From: Bacteroidales bacterium
GTDB lineage: Bacteria; Bacteroidota; Bacteroidia; Bacteroidales; UBA932
Assembly (NCBI GenBank): GCA_021371955.1
Contig: JAJFVD010000013.1
Span: 62,001 to 126,000, forward strand
Reading direction: 5' to 3'
Length of the DNA stretch: 64,000 nucleotides
Shown here piece by piece: positions 8,247 to 17,386 of this stretch (position 1 is its first letter; every line of letters begins with the position of its first letter). A program made the position numbers and the translations under genes. The notes under the pieces are model-generated. The model saw only the letters and a list, made by a program, of their open reading frames with translations, was not told where the DNA came from and ran no database searches.

Positions 8247-9413
8247 CTAAAAATTTACCAGAACCCTGGCTATAATATAACCAAGATAGTTTCCTACGGC
8301 ATAACCAACCAGCCCTACTGTGATACCGGTAATAATAACGCTTTTGTTTTTCATTGCTGCAGCAACCATTGGTACAAATGGAGGCGAATTTACAAGCGCA
8401 ACAGATGATATAACCACAGTGTCGGCATCGAGTTTGAAAATTTTTGCAAGCAAAAGCTGAATGGCAAGAGAACCAAATATGGCAAAAGTAATGTAGAGGA
8501 GCAGGTATATCCCGCCTGAAAGATTAAGCCGGGACAGGTCTGCCATTGATGCCACTACCATGCTGAATATGTATACAAGATACATCCCCGCATCAAAGCT
8601 CTTCTTTATTCCCCGGACAGGTTTTATAAACGACGCTGCAATACCGAGCGTAGTAATTGCAAGAATCACAACTACAGTTTGCATATCTTTTGGAAACAAA
8701 AAAGAGACCCCGCCCGAAACGGCAAAAATTGCAAGTGAAATCCCTATTGCCCCAGACACCGGAATAAGATATTTCTTTTGAAAGAAATCGCTGTATGGAT
8801 TTTCGTCAAATGACTCAACCGGCATATGACTATCCTTTGTAATCTCTTTCCCTGAATTACGCTTGAGTATTTTCCTGAATAGCGGAATACCCACAGATAG
8901 AAGAAATGTAAGATAAAGCAGGCTGATAGCCATATCGTATGAGTGGATGAGGATATATGTCTCGTTTGGAACGCCAAGCATAATTTTTATTGCTGCAAGA
9001 TTTGGGGTGCCGCCTGTATAGACTCCCGAGAGCATTCCGGCAATATTGTGCATCTGGTCACCAATAGCCGGGTCGCGCCCAATGAGTGGCCTGAAGATAA
9101 AGAATCCCGCCACAACAGCCGTAACAACTGCGACTACACCGGTTATGAGTGTCAGCAAGGCATTTTTGATGTCCCAGTGACGGAAATCGCAAGAGAACAG
9201 CATAAGCGGAATGGCCAGCGGAATGATAACCGTTACAATCAAATCCTGAAGAGAATAGGCTGAATGCGGAATAAGACCCGAATTACCAATTATAACCCCA
9301 ATAAGATAAAGCAAAAGAACAGGGCCTATTTTATTCAGAAAGGGAATTTTGGAACAAAGCCAGAGAACCGCAGCAGGGGTAAGAATGTAGGCGAGGAGTA
9401 TTGGTAATGTCAT
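8247..9413 (-). CDS. DUF819 family multipass membrane protein
   Basis: A 388-residue integral membrane protein with about ten hydrophobic segments. The pattern (LLYLIGVIIGNSG near residue 40, HNIAGMLSGVYTGGTPNLAAI near 125, VNSPPFVPMVAAAMKNK near 350) matches DUF819 (YjcL-type) proteins, whose transport substrate is unknown. The conserved TGGTPN loop and the related C-terminal half suggest two inverted repeats like those of carrier proteins; this is inference. Confidence 0.82.
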   Translation of the reverse strand: MTLPILLAYILTPAAVLWLCSKIPFLNKIGPVLLLYLIGVIIGNSGLIPHSAYSLQDLIVTVIIPLAIPLMLFSCDFRHWDIKNALLTLITGVVAVVTAVVAGFFIFRPLIGRDPAIGDQMHNIAGMLSGVYTGGTPNLAAIKIMLGVPNETYILIHSYDMAISLLYLTFLLSVGIPLFRKILKRNSGKEITKDSHMPVESFDENPYSDFFQKKYLIPVSGAIGISLAIFAVSGGVSFLFPKDMQTVVVILAITTLGIAASFIKPVRGIKKSFDAGMYLVYIFSMVVASMADLSRLNLSGGIYLLLYITFAIFGSLAIQLLLAKIFKLDADTVVISSVALVNSPPFVPMVAAAMKNKSVIITGITVGLVGYAVGNYLGYIIARVLVNF

Positions 9414-9447
9414 TTTAACCGGTTATTATTTAGATATAAAGTAAAAG

Positions 9448-12159
9448 TTATTGGTCAACGTTTTCTTCGACATCCTCTACAATCTTATCGCCCTCTTTGG
9501 AACGTCTCATATTAATTTTAGGGTTATCGAATGTTCCGGTTATTGTAACAGGGATTCCGATAATTCCAAGTGGCGGAAGCCCAAGCCGGAATCTGATGTT
9601 AAGTTTACCATCGAGAGAAGCCTCCCCTTCGAACCTTGGGCGGAACCCAAAAATCTTCATTTTTGTCCGCTCAATTTTAATAATATTGTTGGAGATTGTA
9701 GACTTAATCATAACCGCCTTCAGGTGCGGATTATTTATGCTGTCCCTTCCGGTAGCCCTGCTTACAGCACCCAGTACCTTAAGACCTTTTACCTTTATAT
9801 CTTCGAGCCGTATAAACCCGCCCCCTTTTAAAGAAGGAAACAGCGGCTCCATGTTTTCGTCCAGACTTCCCTTAAGAGAGTACTGAGTAGAGACCGTACC
9901 CTCCATGCTTCCTGCAGATGCAAGCATCTGGCGGAACAGCGGTATTTCGTTATACGCTCTTTTTATATTGAATGAATCGGCTTTAACTCTCATATCAAAG
10001 CCTGCTCTGTCTTTACTGACAGGCATATAGGAAGCATCCATACTAAATTGCGCACCGGCAATATTTATTCTGCCTTTTCTTAATTCAACTCCCCCATTCG
10101 CAACAGCCACACTACCATTTAGCCTTTTGGCCTTTATACTGTCGAAGTAAATATTCTGAATGTCGGCCTTTAACAATAAATCCATATTCTTTGGAACCTG
10201 AATTACTCCTTCGGATGATTTAAGTGAATCATTTGTACTGCCCGGTTCCATAAATGACATGAAATCGTCCAGAAAAATCTCGGAAGATTTTAAAGTCATA
10301 TTTCCTTCAAGCTTTTTGCCTTCAAAATAGTATCCCATAAAATTACTGGCATAACCATCCAGCAAAAATGTGTTTCTGTTGAATATTAGTGTTGCATCCT
10401 TAAGCCATGCCCGGTCGCCGTCGATAGTGAATGTTGCATTTGGAACCCGGAAAGGGAACTTGTAATCGTCACTTTGATATTCGAAGTTTTTGAGCCCGAG
10501 AGTTCCACTGTTGTTTAACTTATTGTATTTACCTCCGGTTGCATCGGCCTGGGTTCCCTTAAGCCTTAGATTGGATGTGATTTCGCCCCTTATTGTGGCT
10601 CCGCTGATTTTAAGCAGTTTATAAATATTATCGAGGTTAAGGTTGCCTTCCGAAACAATATCGTATTTAAGATTGTCAAAATTTGAAAGGTTCGCGATAA
10701 TATTAAATTTTCTATTCTCAAACATAAGCGTCACCGGGTCAATAACCACATTCAGGTCGGAATATTTTCCTGTTTTGGATTCAATCAATACGACCGCGTT
10801 CAAATCACTCACGGAGCCGGGATAATCCGGCGCAGATATCAGTCCGTTGCTCAGTTTTAGCTTAATTTCCGAAACGGGCAACTCTCTTTTTTCTGAATTG
10901 TATACGCCTTCCGCTTTTGCAGAATAATCAAGTTTACCTCCAAATTGCAAAGAAGTGAAACCCATGGCTTTGGTCAACATATCAAGATCCAGTATACCAT
11001 TAAAATGGCCCTTAATTTCCGGGTTATCGAATCCTTTGACACTAATCCTGCCTCCATTCCTGAAATTTTCTAACGAAAAACCTACCGTGTCAATATTAAG
11101 CTCCATATTTTTGTAATCGAGAGACGGCAGTTTGAGCGAGCCTTTAAACTCTATACCATCAACAGGAGGATTCGAGCGTGACCCTTCAATTTTGCCCTTT
11201 TCAACATCAAGATTGACAATTAAATCGGGGAAAGTATTAAGGCTGTCTCTGGACGATCCGGTAAGAGAGGCTGAGAGACTTGAGCTGCCTCCGAAGCGGG
11301 TGTTCTTTAACCAGCCGGAGTACTCCTTGGGAATGAGTGAGAACAGGTCTCCAAAGTCAACTTTATTTGTATTCAGGCTAATGTCTATATCAAAACCGTC
11401 TTCCATTATTATGAGTTCGCCATTAAAGGTTGCAACAAGGTCTTCCACCTCCACCTCGTTTTTCAACAGGCTGAATGTAAGACTTGTAGTATTTATATTT
11501 GTTAACAGCCTTGCATGCAAATTCTTCTGATCCAGATATACAATTCCGTCATAGGAAATTGTAAAATTCTCGGAGATAAAATTTGATTTCAGACGAAATT
11601 CTTCGTCTGCAAGATTTCCCTTTCCCCAGTATTTAAAATTTAAAGCCGCCACGCTTAACTTTGACGGTTCGTCAAAATATCTGAAGCTGCTGCCTGTAAC
11701 CTTCACTTTTTTTATCTTGATTTTTGCTCCCGTATCCTGCTTTTCGTTCTCATCCGCAATGAATACATCAAAGTTTGTTGTTCCGCTTTCTCCGGTAATG
11801 ATTTTGAACTGTGTTTCATTAATAAAAACGGAGTTCAACACGATTTCTTCCCCAAAAAGAGAAAGCAAATTTATCCCCAGAGCAACTTCCTTCCCGGAAA
11901 CAAGAGTGTCCCGGTCATAAGGAGCCGACCCTGTTAAATAATAATCGTATAACGATACTGTAAGATTCGGAAAATCCGCAAAGAAGGAGAGTTTTGCATC
12001 CTTAAATCCGAAAGTGCTTTTTAGCGATTTATTCACCAGCGATTTTACCTGTTCCTTTATTGTTCCGGGGAAAATTAAAGGTACAGCCGCCATGAGCAGA
12101 AGTAAAGATAAAATTGTTATCGAAGTAATTTTTAAAATTTTATTGACCGTTTTTTTCAT
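9448..12159 (-). CDS. AsmA-family protein
   Basis: A protein of about 903 residues with an N-terminal membrane anchor (about residues 10-30) and a long beta-rich periplasmic region ending in an AsmA-like C-terminal domain (IRLEDIKVKGLKVLGAVSRATG, then RFEGEASLDGKLNIRFRLGLPPLGIIGIPVTITG). AsmA-like proteins bridge inner and outer membranes and take part in phospholipid transport and outer-membrane homeostasis. The ATG at 12159 is preferred because a GGAGAG ribosome site lies 8 bases before it and it avoids overlap with the upstream stop; ATGs also exist at 12165 and 12174. Confidence 0.85.
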   Translation of the reverse strand: MKKTVNKILKITSITILSLLLLMAAVPLIFPGTIKEQVKSLVNKSLKSTFGFKDAKLSFFADFPNLTVSLYDYYLTGSAPYDRDTLVSGKEVALGINLLSLFGEEIVLNSVFINETQFKIITGESGTTNFDVFIADENEKQDTGAKIKIKKVKVTGSSFRYFDEPSKLSVAALNFKYWGKGNLADEEFRLKSNFISENFTISYDGIVYLDQKNLHARLLTNINTTSLTFSLLKNEVEVEDLVATFNGELIIMEDGFDIDISLNTNKVDFGDLFSLIPKEYSGWLKNTRFGGSSSLSASLTGSSRDSLNTFPDLIVNLDVEKGKIEGSRSNPPVDGIEFKGSLKLPSLDYKNMELNIDTVGFSLENFRNGGRISVKGFDNPEIKGHFNGILDLDMLTKAMGFTSLQFGGKLDYSAKAEGVYNSEKRELPVSEIKLKLSNGLISAPDYPGSVSDLNAVVLIESKTGKYSDLNVVIDPVTLMFENRKFNIIANLSNFDNLKYDIVSEGNLNLDNIYKLLKISGATIRGEITSNLRLKGTQADATGGKYNKLNNSGTLGLKNFEYQSDDYKFPFRVPNATFTIDGDRAWLKDATLIFNRNTFLLDGYASNFMGYYFEGKKLEGNMTLKSSEIFLDDFMSFMEPGSTNDSLKSSEGVIQVPKNMDLLLKADIQNIYFDSIKAKRLNGSVAVANGGVELRKGRINIAGAQFSMDASYMPVSKDRAGFDMRVKADSFNIKRAYNEIPLFRQMLASAGSMEGTVSTQYSLKGSLDENMEPLFPSLKGGGFIRLEDIKVKGLKVLGAVSRATGRDSINNPHLKAVMIKSTISNNIIKIERTKMKIFGFRPRFEGEASLDGKLNIRFRLGLPPLGIIGIPVTITGTFDNPKINMRRSKEGDKIVEDVEENVDQ

Positions 12160-12161
12160 AA

Positions 12162-13430
12162 TCATGCTCTCCAAAAAATTTTCTTTTCACTCATCAGAGC
12201 TACCAGCGACATTGTAAACAAGACCGCAACAAAAGCTCTTGCAACTCCAATCCACGGATAACCATGAGGGTAAGCTGCCTGATAGATAAGTATCAGTCCT
12301 GTGAGTTTGAAGAAAGGTATTACAAAACTGCCAAAGGCAATGTAACTCATTAGTGGGTTGCTGCCTGCTCCTGAGAATATTCGTGTAAAAATAGTTAATA
12401 TGCCGTTTTGCCCTCTTTGCGATATGTAATGGACAAGCATAAGCAGATATATGCTTATACCAAGAGTTACAAAACAGTATGAGATTGTGCACGGCACTTT
12501 TGTAATTGAACCCTCTATAAAAAAGGCTGCAATTCCCGTAATAAGAGAGAGCGAGGCAAGCCACAGCTCGGCTTTAATTATTCGGGTATGTTGACGCCCT
12601 TCCCCTCCGTAAATAAGATCCCCGATAAAGGTCGCAGGCACAAGTATGAGTAAAAAGTAAAAATATTCAAGATTCAATATCCAGCGAAGCTCTTTTATTG
12701 CATACACTTTCCCCTGAAGGCCAAAATACATTGTAATTGCAGAGAAAAGAAGAATAAGACCGAATACTGAGGCCCTGTTACGAACATTGTTCCTTGTGAA
12801 ATACCAGATTAAGGAACCAAACAGATACAAAAATGCAAGTAAAAAGATTATTATTCCCCTGCGGTGTATGGAAATCACCTCTCCAAAAAAGAGGTGCCCC
12901 GCTGCAATGAGCAATGCAATTATGATAATCCCGGATACCCGGATTTGGTTTTTGTATTTCATGAGCCACACCGAAAATGAAGATGTACCTGTCTTTGGGA
13001 ATATATAATAAAGGGTAAAGAGTGATAAAAATCCTGCAATAGTTGCAACTTGCGGCAGCCATCCCTTTACATCGGAAAAATCCAGTAACGGATAAAGATA
13101 TGAAAACAGCCAAAGCATCAAAAACCTTTCAAATACCTCTATAAGAAATGTTTTGCGGATATTTTCCTTCGGCTCGTGTTTCTCCTCCCTTGCTTCAATT
13201 CTCTTTCTGCCGGCAAGAGGAACAGCCACTCCCATGCAAAAGATAAATATAGGGAAAACAAGGTCCACCCAGCTTATGCCGGAAATTGTCATATCGAGCT
13301 CGTGAGTTGGCGGCGGATTTTGAATGTGGTACATCCATGGAGGCAGGACACCATAGGGAACAATTGCCGAAAGAACCATTCCAAAGATTGTTAGTCCTCT
13401 GAGAATGTCCAAGGGAAGGTATCTTTTCAT
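12162..13430 (-). CDS. DUF5009 / heparan-alpha-glucosaminide acetyltransferase-like membrane protein
   Basis: A 422-residue multipass protein with about 11 membrane segments. The N-terminus (RYLPLDILRGLTIFGMVL) and the WVDLVFPIFIFCMGVAVPLAG segment are typical of the DUF5009/DUF1624 group related to HGSNAT, which moves acetyl groups across a membrane onto sugars. In bacteria it may modify a polysaccharide or lipid; the acceptor here is unknown. It sits between an alpha/beta-hydrolase-like gene and the AsmA gene in one minus-strand run. Confidence 0.8.
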   Translation of the reverse strand: MKRYLPLDILRGLTIFGMVLSAIVPYGVLPPWMYHIQNPPPTHELDMTISGISWVDLVFPIFIFCMGVAVPLAGRKRIEAREEKHEPKENIRKTFLIEVFERFLMLWLFSYLYPLLDFSDVKGWLPQVATIAGFLSLFTLYYIFPKTGTSSFSVWLMKYKNQIRVSGIIIIALLIAAGHLFFGEVISIHRRGIIIFLLAFLYLFGSLIWYFTRNNVRNRASVFGLILLFSAITMYFGLQGKVYAIKELRWILNLEYFYFLLILVPATFIGDLIYGGEGRQHTRIIKAELWLASLSLITGIAAFFIEGSITKVPCTISYCFVTLGISIYLLMLVHYISQRGQNGILTIFTRIFSGAGSNPLMSYIAFGSFVIPFFKLTGLILIYQAAYPHGYPWIGVARAFVAVLFTMSLVALMSEKKIFWRA

Positions 13431-13442
13431 AATCTGTAAGTT

Positions 13443-14447
13443 TTACTTAATCAGATTGCTATAGCATCTCTCTCCCCAGAATTTGTAGCCTCTCTCCTCT
13501 AATTTGCTATTGAACAGCAATTGGTGAATAAGACCGTTTTTTTCAACAAGTATAGTGTGATAAATTTTACCGGTTGGATTCTCTTTTATTATAATTCTGA
13601 GCCTTCCGTCAAAAGCTGTATGACGGACAAAAGAGGTGTCGGTCCTGTCTGTAAATTTAACCCCGGCATCTTTCATGTTCCGGTACATAAGCTCGCTTCT
13701 GTAGCCGGTCCCTCCTGTTTTGCTCACTATTGGTTTTCCGTTATAAATAACGGTTGTGTCTACATAAGATATTACCCCCAGCATTTTGTCTTTTCCCGAG
13801 TTGAGCCATTTCATAAATTTTCCGGCAAACGGCTCCTCATATCCGTAGTAGCTGTCTATGAAGCATAATCTCTCTACAAATCCCGGAATTTCTCCTACTC
13901 CCAGAAGGTAATTAAAGACAAACCTCCCTCCGCCGCTATGACTTGCCAATACGACATTAAGCCTTACCGATGGTTTGTTTTTAAAATATTTGTCAAGGAC
14001 AATCGCTTTGACTGTGTCTACAAGATGCGAATACATCAAAGGCGAATCCTTATATTTTGATGCATGCGCGGTCCATTCTTTTTGTGAGGATTCCAGATAT
14101 GCAACTATGTAATTGAAACGTTTATCGTTTTCCCTGAGGAACCTTACCTGAGCAGCGATATGCTGAATATCAAAGTGCCAGTCGTCCGTTTTTGACAACA
14201 GGAGGCGGCCTTCGGTATTTTCAATTGAATTCCCGTTGGGCAGAGCAAAAAGAATCAGGCGTACAGGCTTCCTGAAATTGATGAAATCTGCTGCGGGTGC
14301 ATTGATAACTACTCTGGAATCGGGAATTAGTCCTGTATACTCAGTCCTCTCCTCGTTTAAAGAAATCTTGCCCTTTATGCCTTTCTCTTTTGAAAGCATC
14401 ATTCCTGGTAATATCAACAGGAGAAGAATCGGGAGAATATTTCTCAT
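13443..14447 (-). CDS. Secreted alpha/beta-hydrolase-like protein
   Basis: The ATG at 14447 is chosen because it gives a clear signal peptide (MRNILPILLLLILPGMMLS) and has GGAACC just upstream; an earlier ATG at 14465 would overlap the phosphohexomutase stop. The middle of the protein has VVLASHSGGGRFVF, a nucleophile-elbow-like motif (Ser in SHSGGG), and the flanking predicted strands fit an alpha/beta hydrolase. Catalytic Asp and His are not assigned. The substrate is unknown. Confidence 0.6.
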   Translation of the reverse strand: MRNILPILLLLILPGMMLSKEKGIKGKISLNEERTEYTGLIPDSRVVINAPAADFINFRKPVRLILFALPNGNSIENTEGRLLLSKTDDWHFDIQHIAAQVRFLRENDKRFNYIVAYLESSQKEWTAHASKYKDSPLMYSHLVDTVKAIVLDKYFKNKPSVRLNVVLASHSGGGRFVFNYLLGVGEIPGFVERLCFIDSYYGYEEPFAGKFMKWLNSGKDKMLGVISYVDTTVIYNGKPIVSKTGGTGYRSELMYRNMKDAGVKFTDRTDTSFVRHTAFDGRLRIIIKENPTGKIYHTILVEKNGLIHQLLFNSKLEERGYKFWGERCYSNLIK

Positions 14448-14457
14448 GGTTCCGGTT

Positions 14458-15810
14458 TTATTCAAATTCTTTCAACAACTCTTTTACTTTTTCAATCTTC
14501 TCTTTAAGCGAATTTTCGCTTTTTGCCTCTGCAATGAACCTCAGAAAAGGCTCTGTATTTGAAGGACGGATATTAAACCACCAATCCGGGAATTCAACCC
14601 TGTAACCATCAAAATCGTAGTTAGCAACAGGAGTTTCGACTGACAGAAAATGAGACCTCACCTTGTCCATTGCCTCTTTTTTCTTTTCAATTCTAAAGTT
14701 TATCTCCCCTGAGTTGTGGTATTTCTCAATTCTGCCGATAAGCTGAGAAAGGGATATACCCTCTTTCTTCATCTCTGCAACAACATCAAGGATTATGAGC
14801 GCAGCCATTATGCCCGAGTCGCTGTAGAAAAAGTCTCTGAAATAGTAGTGACCGGCCAGTTCTCCGCCATATATACCTTTTATTTCACGCAATTTTGGTG
14901 CGGCAAAAGCCCGTCCCACCTTCCATGTGTGCATTGTGGCACCCATAGGTGACAAATATTCGCCAACTGCTTTGGAACTTCTTATATCCTGAAGAACAGC
15001 TCCCTTCTCTCCCCCGTTTTTTAGAAAATAGTGGCCAAGAACAGCAATCATCAGGTCGGGAGAAATGAACCTTGAATTTTCATCCACAAACATCACCCTG
15101 TCGGCATCTCCGTCGAATATAACACCAATGTCGCATTTCTTCTCCTTCACAAGTTTTTGCAGGTCCACGATATTTTCAGGTGCAAGAGGGTTTGCTTCGT
15201 GATTTGGGAAAGTTCCGTCCATTTCGTCAAAAATATAGTGGAGATTCTCTCCTCCCCGGCCCATAATCTCTTTTATGAACAGGGCTGCCATTCCGTTTGA
15301 AATGTCCATGCCTATATTGAGAGAGGTGTAGTCCCCTTTGTATTTCATAAGAAAACTCAGATACTCCTCTTTTACATCAAGTGAATAAACCGATCCCTTT
15401 TTGGCAGAGGGAACAGTGGCGCGCGTTTCTATCCACTCCTTTATTGTTCCAAGCCCGGAATCCAGGCCAACCGGAAGGGCATTTTCCCTTGATACTTTTA
15501 TTCCGTTGTACTCTCTGGGGTTGTGCGAAGCGGTAATTTGCGCAGAAGCCGTATAACCATATCTGGCAGTCGCAAAATAGACCATGGGAGTAGTTGCGAG
15601 ACCAAGATCGTATACATCTGCACCGGCATCGGTAATGCCGTCAAGAAGAGCAAGGTGAATTTCGGGAGAAGACTCTCTTGCATCCCTGCCTACCAGAACC
15701 TTGTTTGTCTTTAGCAGTTCCGGAAGAAAAAACCCGATTTTGTATACTGTCTCTTTGTTAAAATCCTTATTATAAATTCCTCTTATATCGTATGCGTGAA
15801 ATGCTCCCAT
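14458..15810 (-). CDS. Phosphomannomutase/phosphoglucomutase
   Basis: An alpha-D-phosphohexomutase of 450 residues, converting hexose 6-phosphate and 1-phosphate for polysaccharide precursors. Family landmarks appear in order: AYDIRGIYNKDF at the N-terminus, the phosphoserine loop ITASHNPREYNG (about residue 95), the metal loop FDGDADRVMFVDE (about 238), the sugar loop GGELAGHYYF (about 318) and the phosphate loop RPSNTEPFLRF near the C-terminus. The preferred sugar cannot be told from sequence. The gene is 10 bases from def. Confidence 0.94.
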   Translation of the reverse strand: MGAFHAYDIRGIYNKDFNKETVYKIGFFLPELLKTNKVLVGRDARESSPEIHLALLDGITDAGADVYDLGLATTPMVYFATARYGYTASAQITASHNPREYNGIKVSRENALPVGLDSGLGTIKEWIETRATVPSAKKGSVYSLDVKEEYLSFLMKYKGDYTSLNIGMDISNGMAALFIKEIMGRGGENLHYIFDEMDGTFPNHEANPLAPENIVDLQKLVKEKKCDIGVIFDGDADRVMFVDENSRFISPDLMIAVLGHYFLKNGGEKGAVLQDIRSSKAVGEYLSPMGATMHTWKVGRAFAAPKLREIKGIYGGELAGHYYFRDFFYSDSGIMAALIILDVVAEMKKEGISLSQLIGRIEKYHNSGEINFRIEKKKEAMDKVRSHFLSVETPVANYDFDGYRVEFPDWWFNIRPSNTEPFLRFIAEAKSENSLKEKIEKVKELLKEFE

Positions 15811-15820
15811 AAATCTTAAA

Positions 15821-16396
15821 CTACTTTTTGCGGTTTGCCTGAACTATTCTGTAATGTGGTTTTGCCTTTCCGGCCATGATGTTGTTTAATCTCGACTGCA
15901 GCATCTTTTTCCTTATTGGGGCCACTAAATCGGTAAAGAGAATTCCTTCCAGATGGTCCATTTCGTGCTGAACCATCCTGCAAGCGAAATTATCCAGTTG
16001 CTCCTCCTTCTTTACAAGATTTTCGTCGTAATAGGAAACCGTGATAACCTTGGGCCTTATTACTCCGGCATGAATATCAGGAATACTAAGACAACCCTCG
16101 CTGTATTCTATTGTTTCTTTACTCTCTTTAATAATTACAGGGTTAATCATCGCCCTCTTAAAATCCTTGAGTTCGGGCATGTCATCGGAAAGAAGTGTCC
16201 CGTCGACAATGAGAACCCTTATCGATTTCCCCACCTGAGGAGCAGCAAATCCCACACCGTCTGCCTTCTCCATTGTTTCCCACATGTCGGAAATCAGGGT
16301 TTTCAATTCATCTCCAATGCCGGGGATGGTGATATCCACCTCCTTTGACTTTTCTCTAAGCACCTCGGCTCCATATACATATATCGGTAGTACCAT
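15821..16396 (-). CDS. def: Peptide deformylase
   Basis: Removes the N-formyl group from new proteins. All three catalytic motifs are present: GVGFAAPQVG (about residue 48), EGCLSIP with the metal-binding Cys (about 105) and QHEMDHLEG with two His ligands and the catalytic Glu (about 148). The 191-residue length is normal. It lies downstream of ruvX, with a 66-base gap, on the same strand. Confidence 0.97.
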   Translation of the reverse strand: MVLPIYVYGAEVLREKSKEVDITIPGIGDELKTLISDMWETMEKADGVGFAAPQVGKSIRVLIVDGTLLSDDMPELKDFKRAMINPVIIKESKETIEYSEGCLSIPDIHAGVIRPKVITVSYYDENLVKKEEQLDNFACRMVQHEMDHLEGILFTDLVAPIRKKMLQSRLNNIMAGKAKPHYRIVQANRKK

Positions 16397-16462
16397 GTCG
16401 CAAAAAAATTTATGCCTAAGGCATTTGTGGCATAATGTTAAATATCAATACTATATTATAAT

Positions 16463-16927
16463 TTACAAATTCTTTCCTTTCATCTCTTCTGCACGGACAT
16501 CGGCAGCAATTGCAGCCTCCCCGGCATCCAAATAAGACTGAAGAATGATTGCTGCACTCACTTTGTCAATATTCCCCTTCTCCCTCCTATCCATTTTTTT
16601 CATCCCGCCGTCTATGAGTGTTCTCATCGCCATCTTTGAAGTGAACCGCTCATCCATTAGATTAACGGGTATCTCCGGAAATTGTTTGCGAAGCATGTTC
16701 AAAAACTGATCAACATCTTTAGCTGCTTCCGATGGCTGGTTATTAAGATTCATTGGGTATCCCACAACAAATCTAGTTATAGTCTCTTTTTGGGTATAAT
16801 TTTTGATGAATTGCAGAATATTACCGGCAGGAACAGTTTCCAGCGGTGATGCAAAAATGCCCAGAGGGTCACTAACTGCAACGCCAATGCGCTTTCTGCC
16901 GTAATCAATACCTACAATTCTTTTCAT
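16463..16927 (-). CDS. ruvX: Putative pre-16S rRNA nuclease / Holliday junction resolvase-like protein
   Basis: A 154-residue RNase H-fold protein of the YqgF/RuvX family. The N-terminal strand GIDYGRKRIGVAVSDPLG, the VVGYPMNLN segment and DERFTSKMA carry the conserved acidic residues. The family trims the 5' end of 16S rRNA and has also been proposed to resolve Holliday junctions. A TAACTTTG -7 box ends 5 bases before the ATG, which would give little or no leader. Confidence 0.94.
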   Translation of the reverse strand: MKRIVGIDYGRKRIGVAVSDPLGIFASPLETVPAGNILQFIKNYTQKETITRFVVGYPMNLNNQPSEAAKDVDQFLNMLRKQFPEIPVNLMDERFTSKMAMRTLIDGGMKKMDRREKGNIDKVSAAIILQSYLDAGEAAIAADVRAEEMKGKNL

Positions 16928-16931
16928 GTCG

Positions 16932-16939
16932 CAAAGTTA
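16932..16939 (-). promoter_or_regulatory. -7 promoter box of ruvX
   Basis: On the minus strand the sequence reads TAACTTTG, a match to the TAnnTTTG box. Only 4 bases separate it from the ruvX ATG. No clear TTG is found 19-20 bases upstream, so confidence is moderate. Confidence 0.45.
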
Positions 16940-16951
16940 GTTTTTTTTTAG

Positions 16952-16959
16952 TACTTTTG
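16952..16959 (+). promoter_or_regulatory. -7 promoter box of the superoxide reductase-like gene
   Basis: TACTTTTG on the plus strand fits TAnnTTTG and lies 16 bases before the ATG at 16976. The matching upstream TTG is not evident. Confidence 0.4.
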
Positions 16960-16975
16960 AGGTTTAAATATAACT

Positions 16976-17359
16976 ATGCCAAGACTATTTACTTACAATG
17001 AATTCGAAAATGGCAGTGAGAAAGTTCGTCAATATGCCGACAAACACAGCCCGGTTATAATTTGCGAAAGTACTGCAGAAAGAAACAAACCTTTTCGGGT
17101 TAAGGTGAAAATAGGAAAATCTGTCAAGCACCCAAATGCGCCTGACCATCACTATGAATATATCCAGCTTTGGAACCTTGAAACGCTTGTTGGGGAAATA
17201 AAACTGCAAAGGTCCAGTTTTGGCGACCTGCCTGTACACATTGAGGCCGAATTCACCATTATACCTAAAACCAGCCTCAGGCTCACTGCGCTGGCCTATT
17301 GCAACAAACACGGACTATGGCAAAGCGAGGAGCTCTTTATTCCGGTAACTGAAGAGTAG
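16976..17359 (+). CDS. Superoxide reductase-like (neelaredoxin-type) protein
   Basis: The 127-residue protein carries the mononuclear iron site of superoxide reductases: a DKH segment (His24, with Asp in place of the usual Glu), HPNAPDHHYEY (His52 and His58) and CNKHGLW near the C-terminus (Cys and His). This enzyme reduces superoxide to hydrogen peroxide without making oxygen, a typical defence of anaerobes. It lacks the N-terminal rubredoxin-like Cys4 domain of desulfoferrodoxin. No rubredoxin gene is adjacent. The M23 peptidase gene follows in the same direction. Confidence 0.8.
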   Translation: MPRLFTYNEFENGSEKVRQYADKHSPVIICESTAERNKPFRVKVKIGKSVKHPNAPDHHYEYIQLWNLETLVGEIKLQRSSFGDLPVHIEAEFTIIPKTSLRLTALAYCNKHGLWQSEELFIPVTEE

Positions 17360-17386
17360 GACAAAGCAGCCAAGAACATCAAAAAA

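Noticed and set aside
9451..9886. Two overlapping plus-strand frames opposite the AsmA gene
   Set aside because: Antisense shadows of a conserved coding region.
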